From Mariannaea sp. PMI_226 (lineage: Eukaryota > Ascomycota > Sordariomycetes > Hypocreales > Nectriaceae), in NCBI GenBank assembly GCA_024336345.1, contig JANFOG010000002.1, positions 4,216,001-4,280,000 on the forward strand: a DNA stretch of 64,000 nt, in the 5' to 3' direction. Below are positions 24,331-34,640 of this stretch, one piece after another (position 1 is the stretch's first letter; each line of letters opens with the position of its first letter). The notes under the pieces are model-generated. The model was not told the origin of the DNA. It did no database searches and worked only from the letters and a program-made list of their open reading frames with translations. A program made the translations under genes and the position numbers.

Positions 24331-26001
24331 ATGTCCTTTGAGCTATCCAAAATGAAGCGTCACTTCCAGATTTCCAGGACCAAGTCCAGCGCGTCGGCGG
24401 CTACACCTTCAGTCCTTCCATCCGGCTTCACTTTTGTCGACGACTTCAAAGGAGCTGCCGCCTCCGCCTCCGAGTTGTCAACAGCTATTGAGACCGCTTT
24501 GGATCAACTGAGTCTTGGAGGTGAGAGAAAGAATCCCGGAACATGTGACATCTTCCTGGTGACATACCCTCCTAACTCTGATAGCCGACCTACCTCAACA
24601 CCTTAAGCAGCTGGTCCATGGCTTGGACAAAGAAGGTTCTACTTATGATAATTCAAAAGCTAGCGAGCACGAACCTTGTTGCGAATGGACATGGTAATGA
24701 CATAGTTCCTAAAACCACTGCCTTACCACCATATTTTACAGGCTGACAGTAGTTTAGCTCGCGACCAGAGGCTCAACTCGTCACTCTTGCGTGGAACTGT
24801 ACCTCTGGGTTGTACAATATCCCAACTGAGACTCTAGACTATTCGCAATATTCGAACTGTAGTGAATATATAGAGACTCCTTCTTTAGGTGCAAGTGTTA
24901 CTGGCTGGACATCGACGGCAGTTTCACCTGTTGCTCACACGACTGAGCAAAGCGAACTCCTACCGACCCTTGTTATAGCAATCAGGGGAAGCGCAAATAG
25001 TATGGATCATGTTAGCAATTTGAACGAAATTTCCAAAGACGCTACGCACTTCATCGTATGAAAATTTCAGTTTCTGGCTTCTGGAGGAACGTCGTCACTA
25101 ATCCCATGATTAGGATCCGGATGTGTCAACCACCTCGCAACTCTTTGCCAATGCTAACTTGCTCAGCAAGGCTGAGGCTCTAGCTGAGAGCATTGCGCAG
25201 AATATTGAACAGTATATCAGCAATCAGGGACTAGGTGCCAAGCAAGTCTTGATCACTGGACACTCTGCTGGCGGAGCCGTAGCCTCGCTCCTCTTCCTCC
25301 ATTTCATTTCACAGAGAAGGATGGGTAAGTTTTTAATGTAGTTGGTTATCTTACCATCTCAAGCCTCTAATTCGTCTTCAGGTGAATCGGCTACGTTTTC
25401 TTGCATCACATTTGGTTCCCCTCCGTCGGTTTCCGCGCCCATCGATTTGTCAAGATACCAGTCATCAGGTTCTTCAACCATGGTCCTTAATTTCATGAAC
25501 GAATTCGATCCGGTTTGCCGCGCAGATGGGATTTATATGATGTCTTTAGTCAATCTTGTCAGGTCAATGTACGGTCAACGGCCGAAATATTTCACCAGCG
25601 CCAATAATACCAACACTACCGTCATCGAGACAGGTAGCCCAGGCAGCTCGGCGTCTCTGGAGGAGAAGCAGGCAGCAGGTAGCTCTAGAGAGACCTCCCC
25701 AACTCAAATAAGGGAACTGTGGTCGAGCAGTCGCAACGTGTGGCCAGTCCCTCGGATGCACTCCCATCACGTCGGCCCCCGCGTGCTGCTTCTCATGCGG
25801 TTACTGGACGATGACATTCAGTTGAGGGCTATCAGAACTCCTAGCAGCGAGTTTGAGAAGCTTCTATTCTGCAGATTGGCAATACATAACGAAGCCTGCT
25901 ATTCTGAAAGAATACAGCTAATACAGGACGGAATATTTAATCGCCAGAAGGGATGGACAGGGAAAGAAGTACAAGCTCCTGTCAATACAAAATGTTTGTG
26001 A
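24331..26001 (+). CDS. class 3 lipase-like alpha/beta hydrolase
   Basis: A 475-aa protein with a lipase class 3 fold; substrate unknown. Exons are 24331..24520, 24585..24693, 24758..25055, 25114..25324 and 25382..26001; together they form one open frame of 1428 nt. The nucleophile motif GHSAGGAVAS puts the catalytic Ser at about residue 250. Asp in NEFDPVCRAD (about 312) and a His in MHSHHVGP (about 398/399) are good candidates for the rest of the triad. A preceding strand, PTLVIAIRGSAN, is the usual oxyanion-side segment of this family. No signal peptide is seen, so it is probably intracellular. The third acceptor (TTTAG at 24757) was chosen because nearer CAG acceptors lead to a stop. The start could lie at the internal Met 8 residues later. 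Confidence 0.82.
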
Positions 26002-27264
26002 AGATGTGATTTACACACATTGGAGCACTCAAATATTTGACCTCTTCATAAACGATATCCAAACTTACTGATTGGAGACTAAACTTGGAGGAAAAGGGAA
26101 TTTAAAAAAAGAAATTAATTAATAATAATTGAAACTTGGACTTATTCGTCTCGTTTCTCGTCTCAACTCGTACCGCTGACTCGTTGAGTCTTTTTTTTTC
26201 TTCTTCCTTTTCATCCCAAGGTCGTCAACTCGTATGTCCCCTGGCAAACCCCCCACCCCAGCGCATAGGTTTCTCCCTCTTTTCGCATACCCTAAGAAAA
26301 AGCTTGACAGAAATTCCCGCCACTATATTTAGATCACTTGCCGACTACCGAACCGTTTCGTAGTAGCTTGAGATGCAAGAAGAGATGAACCCATTGTTTC
26401 ACTTCTGCACGGCGTGGCCCATACTGGCAAGGCTGGGCTGCCTGGGCTGTGCTGAGCCACGATATGACGACTCCACACGGTCACGCAGATCTTTGCACTT
26501 GACTGACATGTGAATAGCTTCATGCTAATGCTATCCCCCTGAGAGTTACGTAACCTTATACGGAGTGTAGTACGTATGTTGGTGGTAGTTGGGCTATTAG
26601 GCACCCAGTTCCCAACCATGGTTCGGCGTATGGCTCACGATGCAAGTCGTCGTCAGTGAAGAGGAGTGCGTCATGTAGACTACAAGGGTCCCATCATCGG
26701 CCTCGACCAGAACCAGTCATGTTACTGCAAACTTGGAAGCATGTAAATATGCTTGATGACTGCATGAGGTTAGCTTGTAGTAGCCGCATGAATCAGGCAA
26801 CTTTAGTTTGATGTAACTTGACTGTTTGTACAAGACCCTAGTCGTTATTAGATGCAGTTGATTGAGGGCACACACGGTCTTTGTTGAGCGAGGACTTGGG
26901 TGGCTAGTAGGTTGAGAAGCTACTGTGTAACTGTGGCGTTTTAAACCTGAGCCACAAAATAAGCTATGTCTTTCCTTAGTGGCATAATTAAGTACATTAG
27001 CGTCGATAATCATCGATTCTGGGGCTAATTAGGCACCTTATCTTCCTCAATTATGCCCCTCCAAAAACTTCCCCTCCATTTTCCTAGCCCCCACCATCGG
27101 CATCTTATCAAGACCTCATCCGTCTTGGCCCAAGAAAATCTTCCAAACGACCCTATTTGATCAAGTTCCGCTCAGGGAGGTAGCATCGACCGCAGAAATC
27201 TACCTAGTTTTCCTTCCTTCGACTATCTACTTGTATATACACTCTATCTATTAGTACCGTCGAG
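26002..27264. other. intergenic region upstream of Tsr3
   Basis: It contains a TACGGAGTG motif at 26559 and a T-rich stretch near 26190. No gene is recognised. Confidence 0.55.
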
Positions 27265-28455
27265 ATGGTTCGCCACAAAAAGGATTTCAACCCTAAGGGC
27301 AAACGAGGTGGCGGCCTACGCGCAAGAGGACCACCCCGCAATGGGAACGACGACGATGCTGATTCCACGCGCCGCCCTGCTTTCAAGGCCGCCTGCTGGG
27401 ACCTTGGTCACTGCGACCCCAAGCGGTGCTCTGGAAAGAAGCTCATGAAGCTCGGAATGATGCGCGATCTGCACCTTGGTCAACGCCACAACGGAGTCAT
27501 CATCACCCCCAACGGCAAGCATACCGTCTCCCCAGCCGACAGCGAACTACTCAACCAGTACGGCGCTGCCGTCGTCGAGTGCTCCTGGGCGCGTACACAA
27601 GAAGTCCAATGGAACAAAGTAGGCGGAAAGTGTGAACGCCTATTACCGTATCTCGTCGCTGCCAATACCGTCAACTACGGCAAACCTTGGCGTTTGAACT
27701 GTGTCGAAGCTCTCGCCGCTGCCTTTTACATCTGTGGCCACCCCGACTGGGCAGCACAGATCCTCGAACCATTTTCATACGGCCCTTCCTTTCTAGAAAT
27801 TAATTCCCAGTTACTGAAGCGCTATGCTGCCTGCGCAGACGAAGCTGAGGTGAAGAAGACTGAAGCGGAGTGGATGGAGCAGCTGGAGAGGGAATACCAA
27901 GAGAGCAGAGAGGAAGGCGACGGCGACATCTGGGCCGGCGGAAATACGAATAGACGACCGCTCCAAGATTCTGACGATGACGATGAAGACGACGACGACG
28001 AAGACAAGGAGGAGGATGATAGTGAGAATGAGAGCGTGGATGGTATATACTTGGGCAAGAAACCCCCCAAGGATCCCAAACCAATCGCTTCAGAAGATGA
28101 GGACGACAAGGACCCTTACGCAATATCCGACGACTCAGACGACGAGGACGCCATGGCTGAGATCCGCGCCAAGGTGCTCGCCTCCAGGACCTTCTCCAAC
28201 CCTAACCAGGACCAAGATCGCAAGAAACCTGCCACTATTCCCGCTCCCCAACCAAGTCGCTACAAGCCTGACTCCGATGCCGAACCGGATTCGGACAATA
28301 ATGATGAGGACGATGATGAGTTTGACAACATCATTGCCGCCACGCCTGTGACGGACCGGATTGGGCTTGCCAAGCTGGAGAAGGAAAGGGAACGCGCTGC
28401 TATTACGACGAAGACATTTTCGTCAAGTTTTACGCCAGCGCCGGGGAGAGGATGA
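27265..28455 (+). CDS. TSR3: 18S rRNA aminocarboxypropyltransferase Tsr3
   Basis: A 396-aa single-exon enzyme. Tsr3 transfers the 3-amino-3-carboxypropyl group from S-adenosylmethionine to the hypermodified pseudouridine of 18S rRNA late in 40S maturation in the cytoplasm. Residues 38-200 are the catalytic region: CWDLGHCDPKRCSGKKL, the SPADSELL stretch, VVECSWARTQEVQW, and LPYLVAANTVNYGKPWRLN followed by ALAAAFYICGH, all hallmark blocks of the family. The tail from about 230 is strongly acidic, rich in Asp, Glu and Ser, and probably disordered, as in other fungi. The N-terminus is basic (VRHKKDFNPKGKRGGG). The ATG at 27265 follows GTCGAG and is the first in frame. Confidence 0.95.
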   Translation: MVRHKKDFNPKGKRGGGLRARGPPRNGNDDDADSTRRPAFKAACWDLGHCDPKRCSGKKLMKLGMMRDLHLGQRHNGVIITPNGKHTVSPADSELLNQYGAAVVECSWARTQEVQWNKVGGKCERLLPYLVAANTVNYGKPWRLNCVEALAAAFYICGHPDWAAQILEPFSYGPSFLEINSQLLKRYAACADEAEVKKTEAEWMEQLEREYQESREEGDGDIWAGGNTNRRPLQDSDDDDEDDDDEDKEEDDSENESVDGIYLGKKPPKDPKPIASEDEDDKDPYAISDDSDDEDAMAEIRAKVLASRTFSNPNQDQDRKKPATIPAPQPSRYKPDSDAEPDSDNNDEDDDEFDNIIAATPVTDRIGLAKLEKERERAAITTKTFSSSFTPAPGRG

Positions 28456-28988
28456 GATGACACTATTTTAAAACAAGAAAGGGATACTTGGTTAGATCAA
28501 TGGGGAGCGATGAAAAAAAAAACAGGAGAGAGACAAAAAGTAAAACTAAATATTTTAACGATTGTATCGGGTCGAACTGCACCGAGTCTGCCATTATACG
28601 ATAAGAAATGATCTTTAGAAAAGGAGTTGTTCTCTCCAGATGGATTAGGTCTCGTAACTACATAGTCCAGTCCCAAGCCATGCAAAATCCTGATTTGTCG
28701 CGGATTATAGAATGCGATACATGAAATGCCACTAAGAGATTGACATCTGTCATAACCCTCAAGATGCTCTCCTCCATCGAGCTGCTGCTCGCCGCCTTTC
28801 CTTTCCATCATGATCTACTAATACAAAATGGTGTTTCTTTTGATACAGGTCATCTGTGCGGTGACAGATGGAAATCAATCAACATAATCCCAACCGACCA
28901 CACTATCGTACGATATCTTCCCTCGTTTTCGTTTTACATTTCTTGTCTCTTCTTTTCTCTTTTCTTCTCTTCAACTCTCTCGTTGTTC
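28456..28988. other. convergent intergenic region, 3' UTRs
   Basis: This 533-nt stretch lies between the ends of Tsr3 and mtIF2. I see no gene or repeat. Confidence 0.6.
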
Positions 28989-31900
28989 TTACAAATGTCG
29001 TTTCTCTTCCACAACGTCATACGTTTGGACCTGGTCATCGACTTGGAGGTCCTCGAAGCCTTCAAAGCCAATACCACATTCGGTGCCTTTGCCCATCTCC
29101 ATGACGTCCTTCTTGACGTGCTTGAGTGTGTCGATTTTGCCTGTGCGATGGAAAGCAAGTGATTAGCCGTTTGAATCAGATTGGGATCTTTGATGGAAGG
29201 AGGTGGGTATGGGGAACTAAAAGTATTAGGTGAAAACTTACCATCGAACACAACCTTGCCGCGACGCAAGACCTTGACCAAGGATGTGCGGTTGATATTT
29301 CCATTGCGAACCCTACAACCGGCAATATTGCGAGTCACTCGCTTCTTAATGTTGATAGAGAAGACCTGGAGGACGTCGGCTTCGCCAACAACCCGGTGGG
29401 TGATTGTCACTGGCAGCAGTTCCGACAGCGCCTCCTTGACCTCGTCGGCGACGTGGTAGATGACGCTATGGTCGATGATGCGCACCTTGTTCTCGCTGGC
29501 GCGTTGCCGGATATGTGGCGGGATGGTGTTGTTGAAATTGACAATTATGCTCTTGGATGTAGCTGCGTGGTCAACGTCGTATTCGGAGATGGCGCCAACG
29601 CCGGAACGCAGAACCTTGGCCTGTACTTCGTTGTTGCCGATTTCCTGGATGTGACTGCTGACAGCCTCGACAGAGCCGGCAACGTCAGCCTTGATGATGA
29701 AGTTTTGGTATTTGACACTCGGTTCCCCATCTGCAGGAGTGGCCTCGATGCCATCCGCCCCGGCAGCAGCAGCAGCTTCCTCAGCAGAGGCTTTTTCACG
29801 CAGCTTCTGCTCGTATTCGGCGAGTTGGGCAGAGCTTTCTTCTCGTTCAGACATTTCCTGCCGGTACTCAACAGCAGTCTTGGCTTTGTTCTCGTCTGGT
29901 GCCTGTAGGACCTGTTCTCCAGCCTCTGGCAGTTCACGCCAGCCCAGAACCTCAACGGGGGTTCCAGGAGGAGCCTCTGGGATCTCGACGCCAGCTTCGT
30001 TGCGGAGACCACGAATCCTTGCCCACGTTTTGCCGGCGACAATGTAGTCACCCAGGCGAAGCGTTCCTCGCTTAACGAGCACGGAGGCAACTTTGCCAGT
30101 CTGTTTCACGCTAGACTCCAGAATCCAGCCCTCCGCCAAAATGTCAGGTTCGGCACGGACATCGAGAACTTCGGAGAGAGTGATAATATTCTCCTCAAGC
30201 TCCTCCATTCCCTGCCCAGTCCTGCCACTGACAGGAACAACCTGGACATCACCGCCATAGTCCTCAATCTCGACGCCGTGTCGGGCAAGGTCCGCCTTTA
30301 CCTGCTCAACGCGAGCGTCTTCCTTATCAATCTTGTTGATGGCCACGATGATGGGGACCTTGGCGGATGTGGCATGCTTGAGAGCTTCAATAGTCTGAGG
30401 CATGACACTGTCATCAGCTGCCACCACCAGAACTACAATGTCTGTCACATTGGCACCACGTTGCCTCATCGACAGGAATGCTGCGTGGCCGGGGGTGTCA
30501 AGAAAGGTGATCTGCTTGCCCGTCGACATCTGAACGACAAAGGCACCGATATGTTGCGTAATGCCACCATGTTCCTGGGCAGCAATAGATGATTTTCTCA
30601 GCCAGTCAAGCAGGGTAGTCTTACCATGGTCGACGTGGCCCATGATGGTAACAACCGGCGGTCGAGATGGGAGGATCGATGGGTCCTCAGGAGGAGGCAG
30701 AGGCCGTAGGTCTAGATCAGCACCAGATGCGATGACTGGGTCGAGTCCATACTCCATAGCAACCAGAGCGGCCGTCTCGCCAGTCATAATAGTGTCTTCG
30801 GTCAGATCCTCAAAGCCCATGGCCTCTAGGTCTTGGAGGAAGCCTGGCACCCGCAGCTTCATGGCCTGTGCTAGATTGGATACGCTGATGTATTCGGGGA
30901 GGAAGATTTGGACAGGCTTCTCCTCAGTTTGCTCTCCGGCACGCCTCTTGGCATCCTTGTCAGCCTTTCGGCGCTGCCTGGCTTCCCATCTCTGCACTGC
31001 TTCGTCGTCCCAATCCTCTCCCTGGTTGCCCCGCCTTTGATTCTTTTGGCGCTTACCCTTCTTGTCCTTTCGGGAAAGTGCAGCGTCGTCCTGGTCCTCT
31101 TCGAATCTTGATCTGCGTCTGGATTGCTCCGTTGATGCCTCTCGACGTCGCTCAGATGAAGCTGCTTGCGAGTCATGGCCAGTTCGAGACTTCGCCGCTC
31201 CATCAGAACTGGTAGGCGAGGCTCCTGCAGCGTTCTCCTGCTGCCTCCTGTCACGGATATCTGTCACTCTTGTCTCCAAGTTTTCCCAGAAGTCACCCCC
31301 AGAGCTCGGTGCAGAAGCCTCCTTTTGCGGTGCGCGCCTGAGCTGGCCCCAGCTACTTGGTTTATTGTTGTCCTCTTTGGCTTGGTATCGGGGCGATTTT
31401 TTCTTCTTCGGGGATGGTTGCGAAACCTTGGTGTCTACTATTCGAGCGCTGAATGCTCCCCAAGGAACTTGAGCGGATTTGGTATCTGATTGAGAGGCCG
31501 GGCTGACCCCAGGTTTGTTGCCAGACCAAGAGGCTGGCGTTGCCACTGGGCCAGGGTTACGATCCGTCTTGAATGCCTCCGCGAGCAAAGAACTTGATAA
31601 TGTGCTGGGCTGTGGTTTAGCTGCATCAGTCCCAGTCTCTTTCTCCTTCTCTGACTTCCTACCCAACTTATTTCGTCGATGCTGGGCTGTCTGCTTCGTG
31701 GATGATCCACCAGCTGAAGAATTGGCTGGGGCCTTCGGGCCTACATCCATCTTTGACCGAGCCTTTCGCTCGTGGGGAAGCAGTTCATGGCGAGTCGGCG
31801 TGGTAGCCTGTGTCGTAGGAGCTTGATTGGCAAAGGCGCCGAGGCTTCCTACACCAGCACCGAAGCCTCCCGCGCCTACACCAGGGAAAGCTCCGGGCTT

Positions 31901-32208
31901 GGATGAGTTGCTGTTGTCATTCTGTACGTAGAGCGGCAAGCTGGTGGACAAGGCTCGCGCTGCCAGCGATTGCGATAGGTGGTATTTTGTCTGATTACTC
32001 CGAACAGAGGTGCGAGCCGGTGCTATTGACGCTGTGGCGGTCGAGAATGGTCGATGCGTGAGCTGTCGTTCCCTCGGAGAGAGCCCATGTCGGCAGAATG
32101 CGCAAACGTAAGAATTGCCGCGTCCCTGGAGTTCATGTTAACCAATTGCCCGCCCCAAGAATATTGAAAATTATGCGAACTAACCTGCAAGGCGCGAGCT
32201 TTTAACAT
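28989..32208 (-). CDS. IFM1: mitochondrial translation initiation factor IF-2
   Basis: A 998-aa GTPase that positions fMet-tRNA on mitochondrial ribosomes. Exons are complement 32185..32208, 29242..32062 and 28989..29140. The 24-nt first exon (MLKARALQ) joins a Ser/Thr/Arg-rich stretch without acidic residues to form a typical mitochondrial presequence. A long, charged, probably disordered region follows. The IF2 N-terminal module ([20 protein letters not shown]) precedes the G domain: P-loop GHVDHGKTT near residue 480, DTPGHAAF, and NKID. Domains II and IV follow, with SILVNF-like and [19 protein letters not shown] blocks typical of bacterial IF2. The last exon restores the conserved end ([32 protein letters not shown]). 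If the last intron is retained the frame stays open but this conserved end is lost. Confidence 0.94.
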
Positions 32209-32912
32209 TGCCGCAACGAGGGACTATCAGACGTTGAGTGAGCGTCTGACATGAGCTTCGCAGTGAGAGATTCAATTGCGGGAGCTCTTGCAACTACTTG
32301 AGATCGAGTGGAGCAGGAACAATTTTGAGCCACATTCATCGGGTGTATGAAGTACGTACCTACCCACGGCACCCTCCAGAAGGTGGGGGGTGAAAATGGC
32401 ACACACCGAGGAAGCAAGCATTGTCTGCCACATCAGGTAAGAGGTACCAAGCAATAGGAGACAAAATGTGGCTCATCAAGAGGGCATGTGCCATGCAGAT
32501 CAAGATATTTGAATAGTGTATCGATTCACCAATATTTAAGAAAAATATAGGTTAGTAAAGGGAACAGTAACCAACTACCCTCCGACTCTGCACCTTCAGA
32601 AGCCCAAACGTAGTTGGGATTTTCCTTTGGTCGCGTAAAGAACTACTTGAAAATGTGGCTGAGGCAGAACCAAAAAATAAGAGCAGATCTTGTAGGCAAG
32701 GTACCTAGGCAAGTACCTAGTATAATAATTCTTGTTAGTGGAGCCCCTTGTTTCCTGTTCAGGAACCTGCAACAAGTGTCCACTCAGAACACATTACTAC
32801 CTTATTCAAGCTGTCCATGTAGGCTTCCTGACACGCGACTCTTCCAACTCAGACCTACACCATTCATCATAGGAAGAAGATCCCCCCAAAAAATTGAGAG
32901 GGGAAAAAGGTC
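32209..32912. other. divergent intergenic region
   Basis: This lies between the starts of mtIF2 (-) and the membrane protein (+) and probably holds both promoters. It contains two close TACCTAG copies at 32702-32720. Confidence 0.55.
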
Positions 32913-33941
32913 ATGGCACCAGCAAAGCGAACAGGCAAGGCCAAGTCGGCCCAACCGGCCTCCTCAAGAGACGGCTCCCCGCCGTCGCCATTCAAATACC
33001 CTCCGGAAGTTCTGGAACCCTTCATCAGCACGCTCTCTAAGAAGCACATCTATATCACCCATATCGATGCCAAACCTGTGGATTTCAAGCGCAAAATCTT
33101 CATGATACCTGTTGCAATGAACGTCTGCGTCGCCCTTTTGTTCATTGTCCGCATGTACTGGATCTTGCCCTGGTACGGTAAGCTAGTCGCCTCTGCGTTC
33201 GGTCACCCCAACGAGACCACATGGACGGCCACAGATGCGCCCTGGTCGGTACTGGGCTGGGAGATTGGCAAGCGAGCCTTGACCATGCTGTTTGATTTTC
33301 TCCTATTTGTCTTTGTCTGGCCTTGGCCGGTTGAGTTCACCCTCGGACGGGCTCATGGAAACCCTTGTCAATGGCGATGGCAGGTTGGATTCCAAGCTAA
33401 GGAGATCTATGTTCGACGTAGCCGTGATTGGGACACTACTCTGAAGGACATATTCACCGACAAGGACTCGCGCACCATCCTCTTCGCCTTTATACGCCAG
33501 GCCACTTCTCCCATCTTGCAGGAGCAAAAGACAGGTTATCTCCTCATGAACGGCCAGTGGGATCTCGACTGGGCCGAGATGGTTCACGCGCATGCGCTGG
33601 TGGGCAAAAAGGATATCGCCATCGAAGCCTTCAAGAATCTTGTCCTCGTTCATCACAAGGACTTTGGATGGATAGTCTACGACTTGCACGCCAGCGCTGC
33701 ATCATCGGAAGATGAACGTCGCCGACAGGTGTTTGCGTTCCGCGACGCCCTTTCAGCCATGGGCAAGGAAGATTTGTTCTACAGATGGGTGGAAGTTGTG
33801 CAGTTTGAATCGACCCAGCCAGGGGGATTCGGTCCTGAAAAACAAGAGGCGGCTGCGAAGAGGATTCGGGAGCTGTTCGAGAAGCAGAATATCAACTTCG
33901 ACGAGGTATGGAAAGAGAGCACGGGCACATTGGACCAGTAG
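32913..33941 (+). CDS. conserved membrane protein, function unknown
   Basis: A 342-aa single-exon protein. I do not recognise a characterised family. The N-terminal 30 residues are basic and Ser/Pro-rich, followed by PPEVLEPFISTLSKKHIYITHIDA. Two strong hydrophobic segments are visible at about 66-95 (FMIPVAMNVCVALLFIVRM) and 127-148 (LTMLFDFLLFVFVWPW). The remaining 190 residues are soluble in character, with Trp-rich stretches (CQWRWQVGF, GQWDLDWAEM) and a C-terminal charged helix. The composition and start context (GGTCATGG) support a real gene, and similar proteins likely exist across filamentous fungi, which is an inference. The location could be ER or mitochondrial membrane; there is no cleavable signal peptide. 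Confidence 0.8.
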   Translation: MAPAKRTGKAKSAQPASSRDGSPPSPFKYPPEVLEPFISTLSKKHIYITHIDAKPVDFKRKIFMIPVAMNVCVALLFIVRMYWILPWYGKLVASAFGHPNETTWTATDAPWSVLGWEIGKRALTMLFDFLLFVFVWPWPVEFTLGRAHGNPCQWRWQVGFQAKEIYVRRSRDWDTTLKDIFTDKDSRTILFAFIRQATSPILQEQKTGYLLMNGQWDLDWAEMVHAHALVGKKDIAIEAFKNLVLVHHKDFGWIVYDLHASAASSEDERRRQVFAFRDALSAMGKEDLFYRWVEVVQFESTQPGGFGPEKQEAAAKRIRELFEKQNINFDEVWKESTGTLDQ

Positions 33942-34339
33942 ATGAAATTATAGCAGTCAAGCGAAAGTATTGTAAAGTACAGGGTGATGTATCATAGCAA
34001 AGGTACTAAGCCAAGGGAGCTTGGTGGGCAGCAGTGGAAAATTGTACAATAGTTAGACAATACGTAGACTTTAGTAACTGTGACGGAAACGTGCCGCTCA
34101 AACAGTAAGCGGCCAAGGACCATGCAGAATTGTGCTGTACGAAATACCAAAAACACGATACCGACAAACCAGACCCTGGTGATATCACAGTTCCATCCAT
34201 ATCAAAACACAACTTCCCACTATGCACAGGTCAAATCGGCAAATACAAAGAAATCCAATACCAGACTGCATTAATCAGAGGAAGATGATCACATTCATCA
34301 AATAAACATCATAAAAAAAAAGAAGGGTTCGAATCCTCC

Positions 34340-34354
34340 AAAAAAAAGTAAAAA
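34340..34354 (-). terminator. possible Pol III terminators
   Basis: A8 (34340-34347) and A5 (34350-34354) on the plus strand give T5 and T8 on the minus strand, downstream of the tRNA-like head. If the head is transcribed by Pol III, the product would end here after about 290 nt. Confidence 0.35.
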
Positions 34355-34553
34355 GTATTATGCGCCCTGCTACTGATCTCTTCCAGCGTCAGTACTACAG
34401 CGCGTCCCGCTTTCGCGTTGGATATTTCTTTGCACTGGACTCCAACCTCGGACGAACCAGGGATTGGCAGTGTATCCGAGGCGAGATCCTTGGTCAGGCG
34501 GGCTTGAGGAGCCAAGGGCCACCAGCGCCGTCGAGACAGGCTCCCGTATCCTG

Positions 34554-34579
34554 CCTATCTAGGGGGCCCCCTAGATAGG
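34554..34579. repeat. 26-bp perfect palindrome
   Basis: A 13-base arm starting CCTATCTAG and ending in five G is followed directly by its exact reverse complement, with no spacer. It directly abuts the tRNA-like head. In single-stranded form it would make a very stable hairpin. Confidence 0.95.
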
Positions 34580-34580
34580 T

Positions 34581-34640
34581 GGTACGTTGAACCCGTCCCA
34601 AGCAAACGCGTAACCCTTAACCACTCGGCCACTGCACTGC
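34581..34640 (-). pseudogene. tRNA-Ser/Leu-like fragment (5' half)
   Basis: On the minus strand the D-arm TGGCCGAGTGGTTAAGG (34615-34631) is the exact form found in fungal tRNA-Ser and tRNA-Leu, and contains a perfect box A. A box B-like GGTTCAACGTACC follows at 34581-34593. The anticodon stem and T-stem do not pair properly and the acceptor 3' side is missing, replaced by the palindrome. It is therefore a degenerate tRNA or a tRNA-derived element, not a working tRNA. Confidence 0.6.

Noticed and set aside
27800..28123. Antisense frames opposite Tsr3
   Set aside because: They are shadows of the Asp/Glu/Lys-rich Tsr3 tail, giving Ser/Leu/Arg runs.
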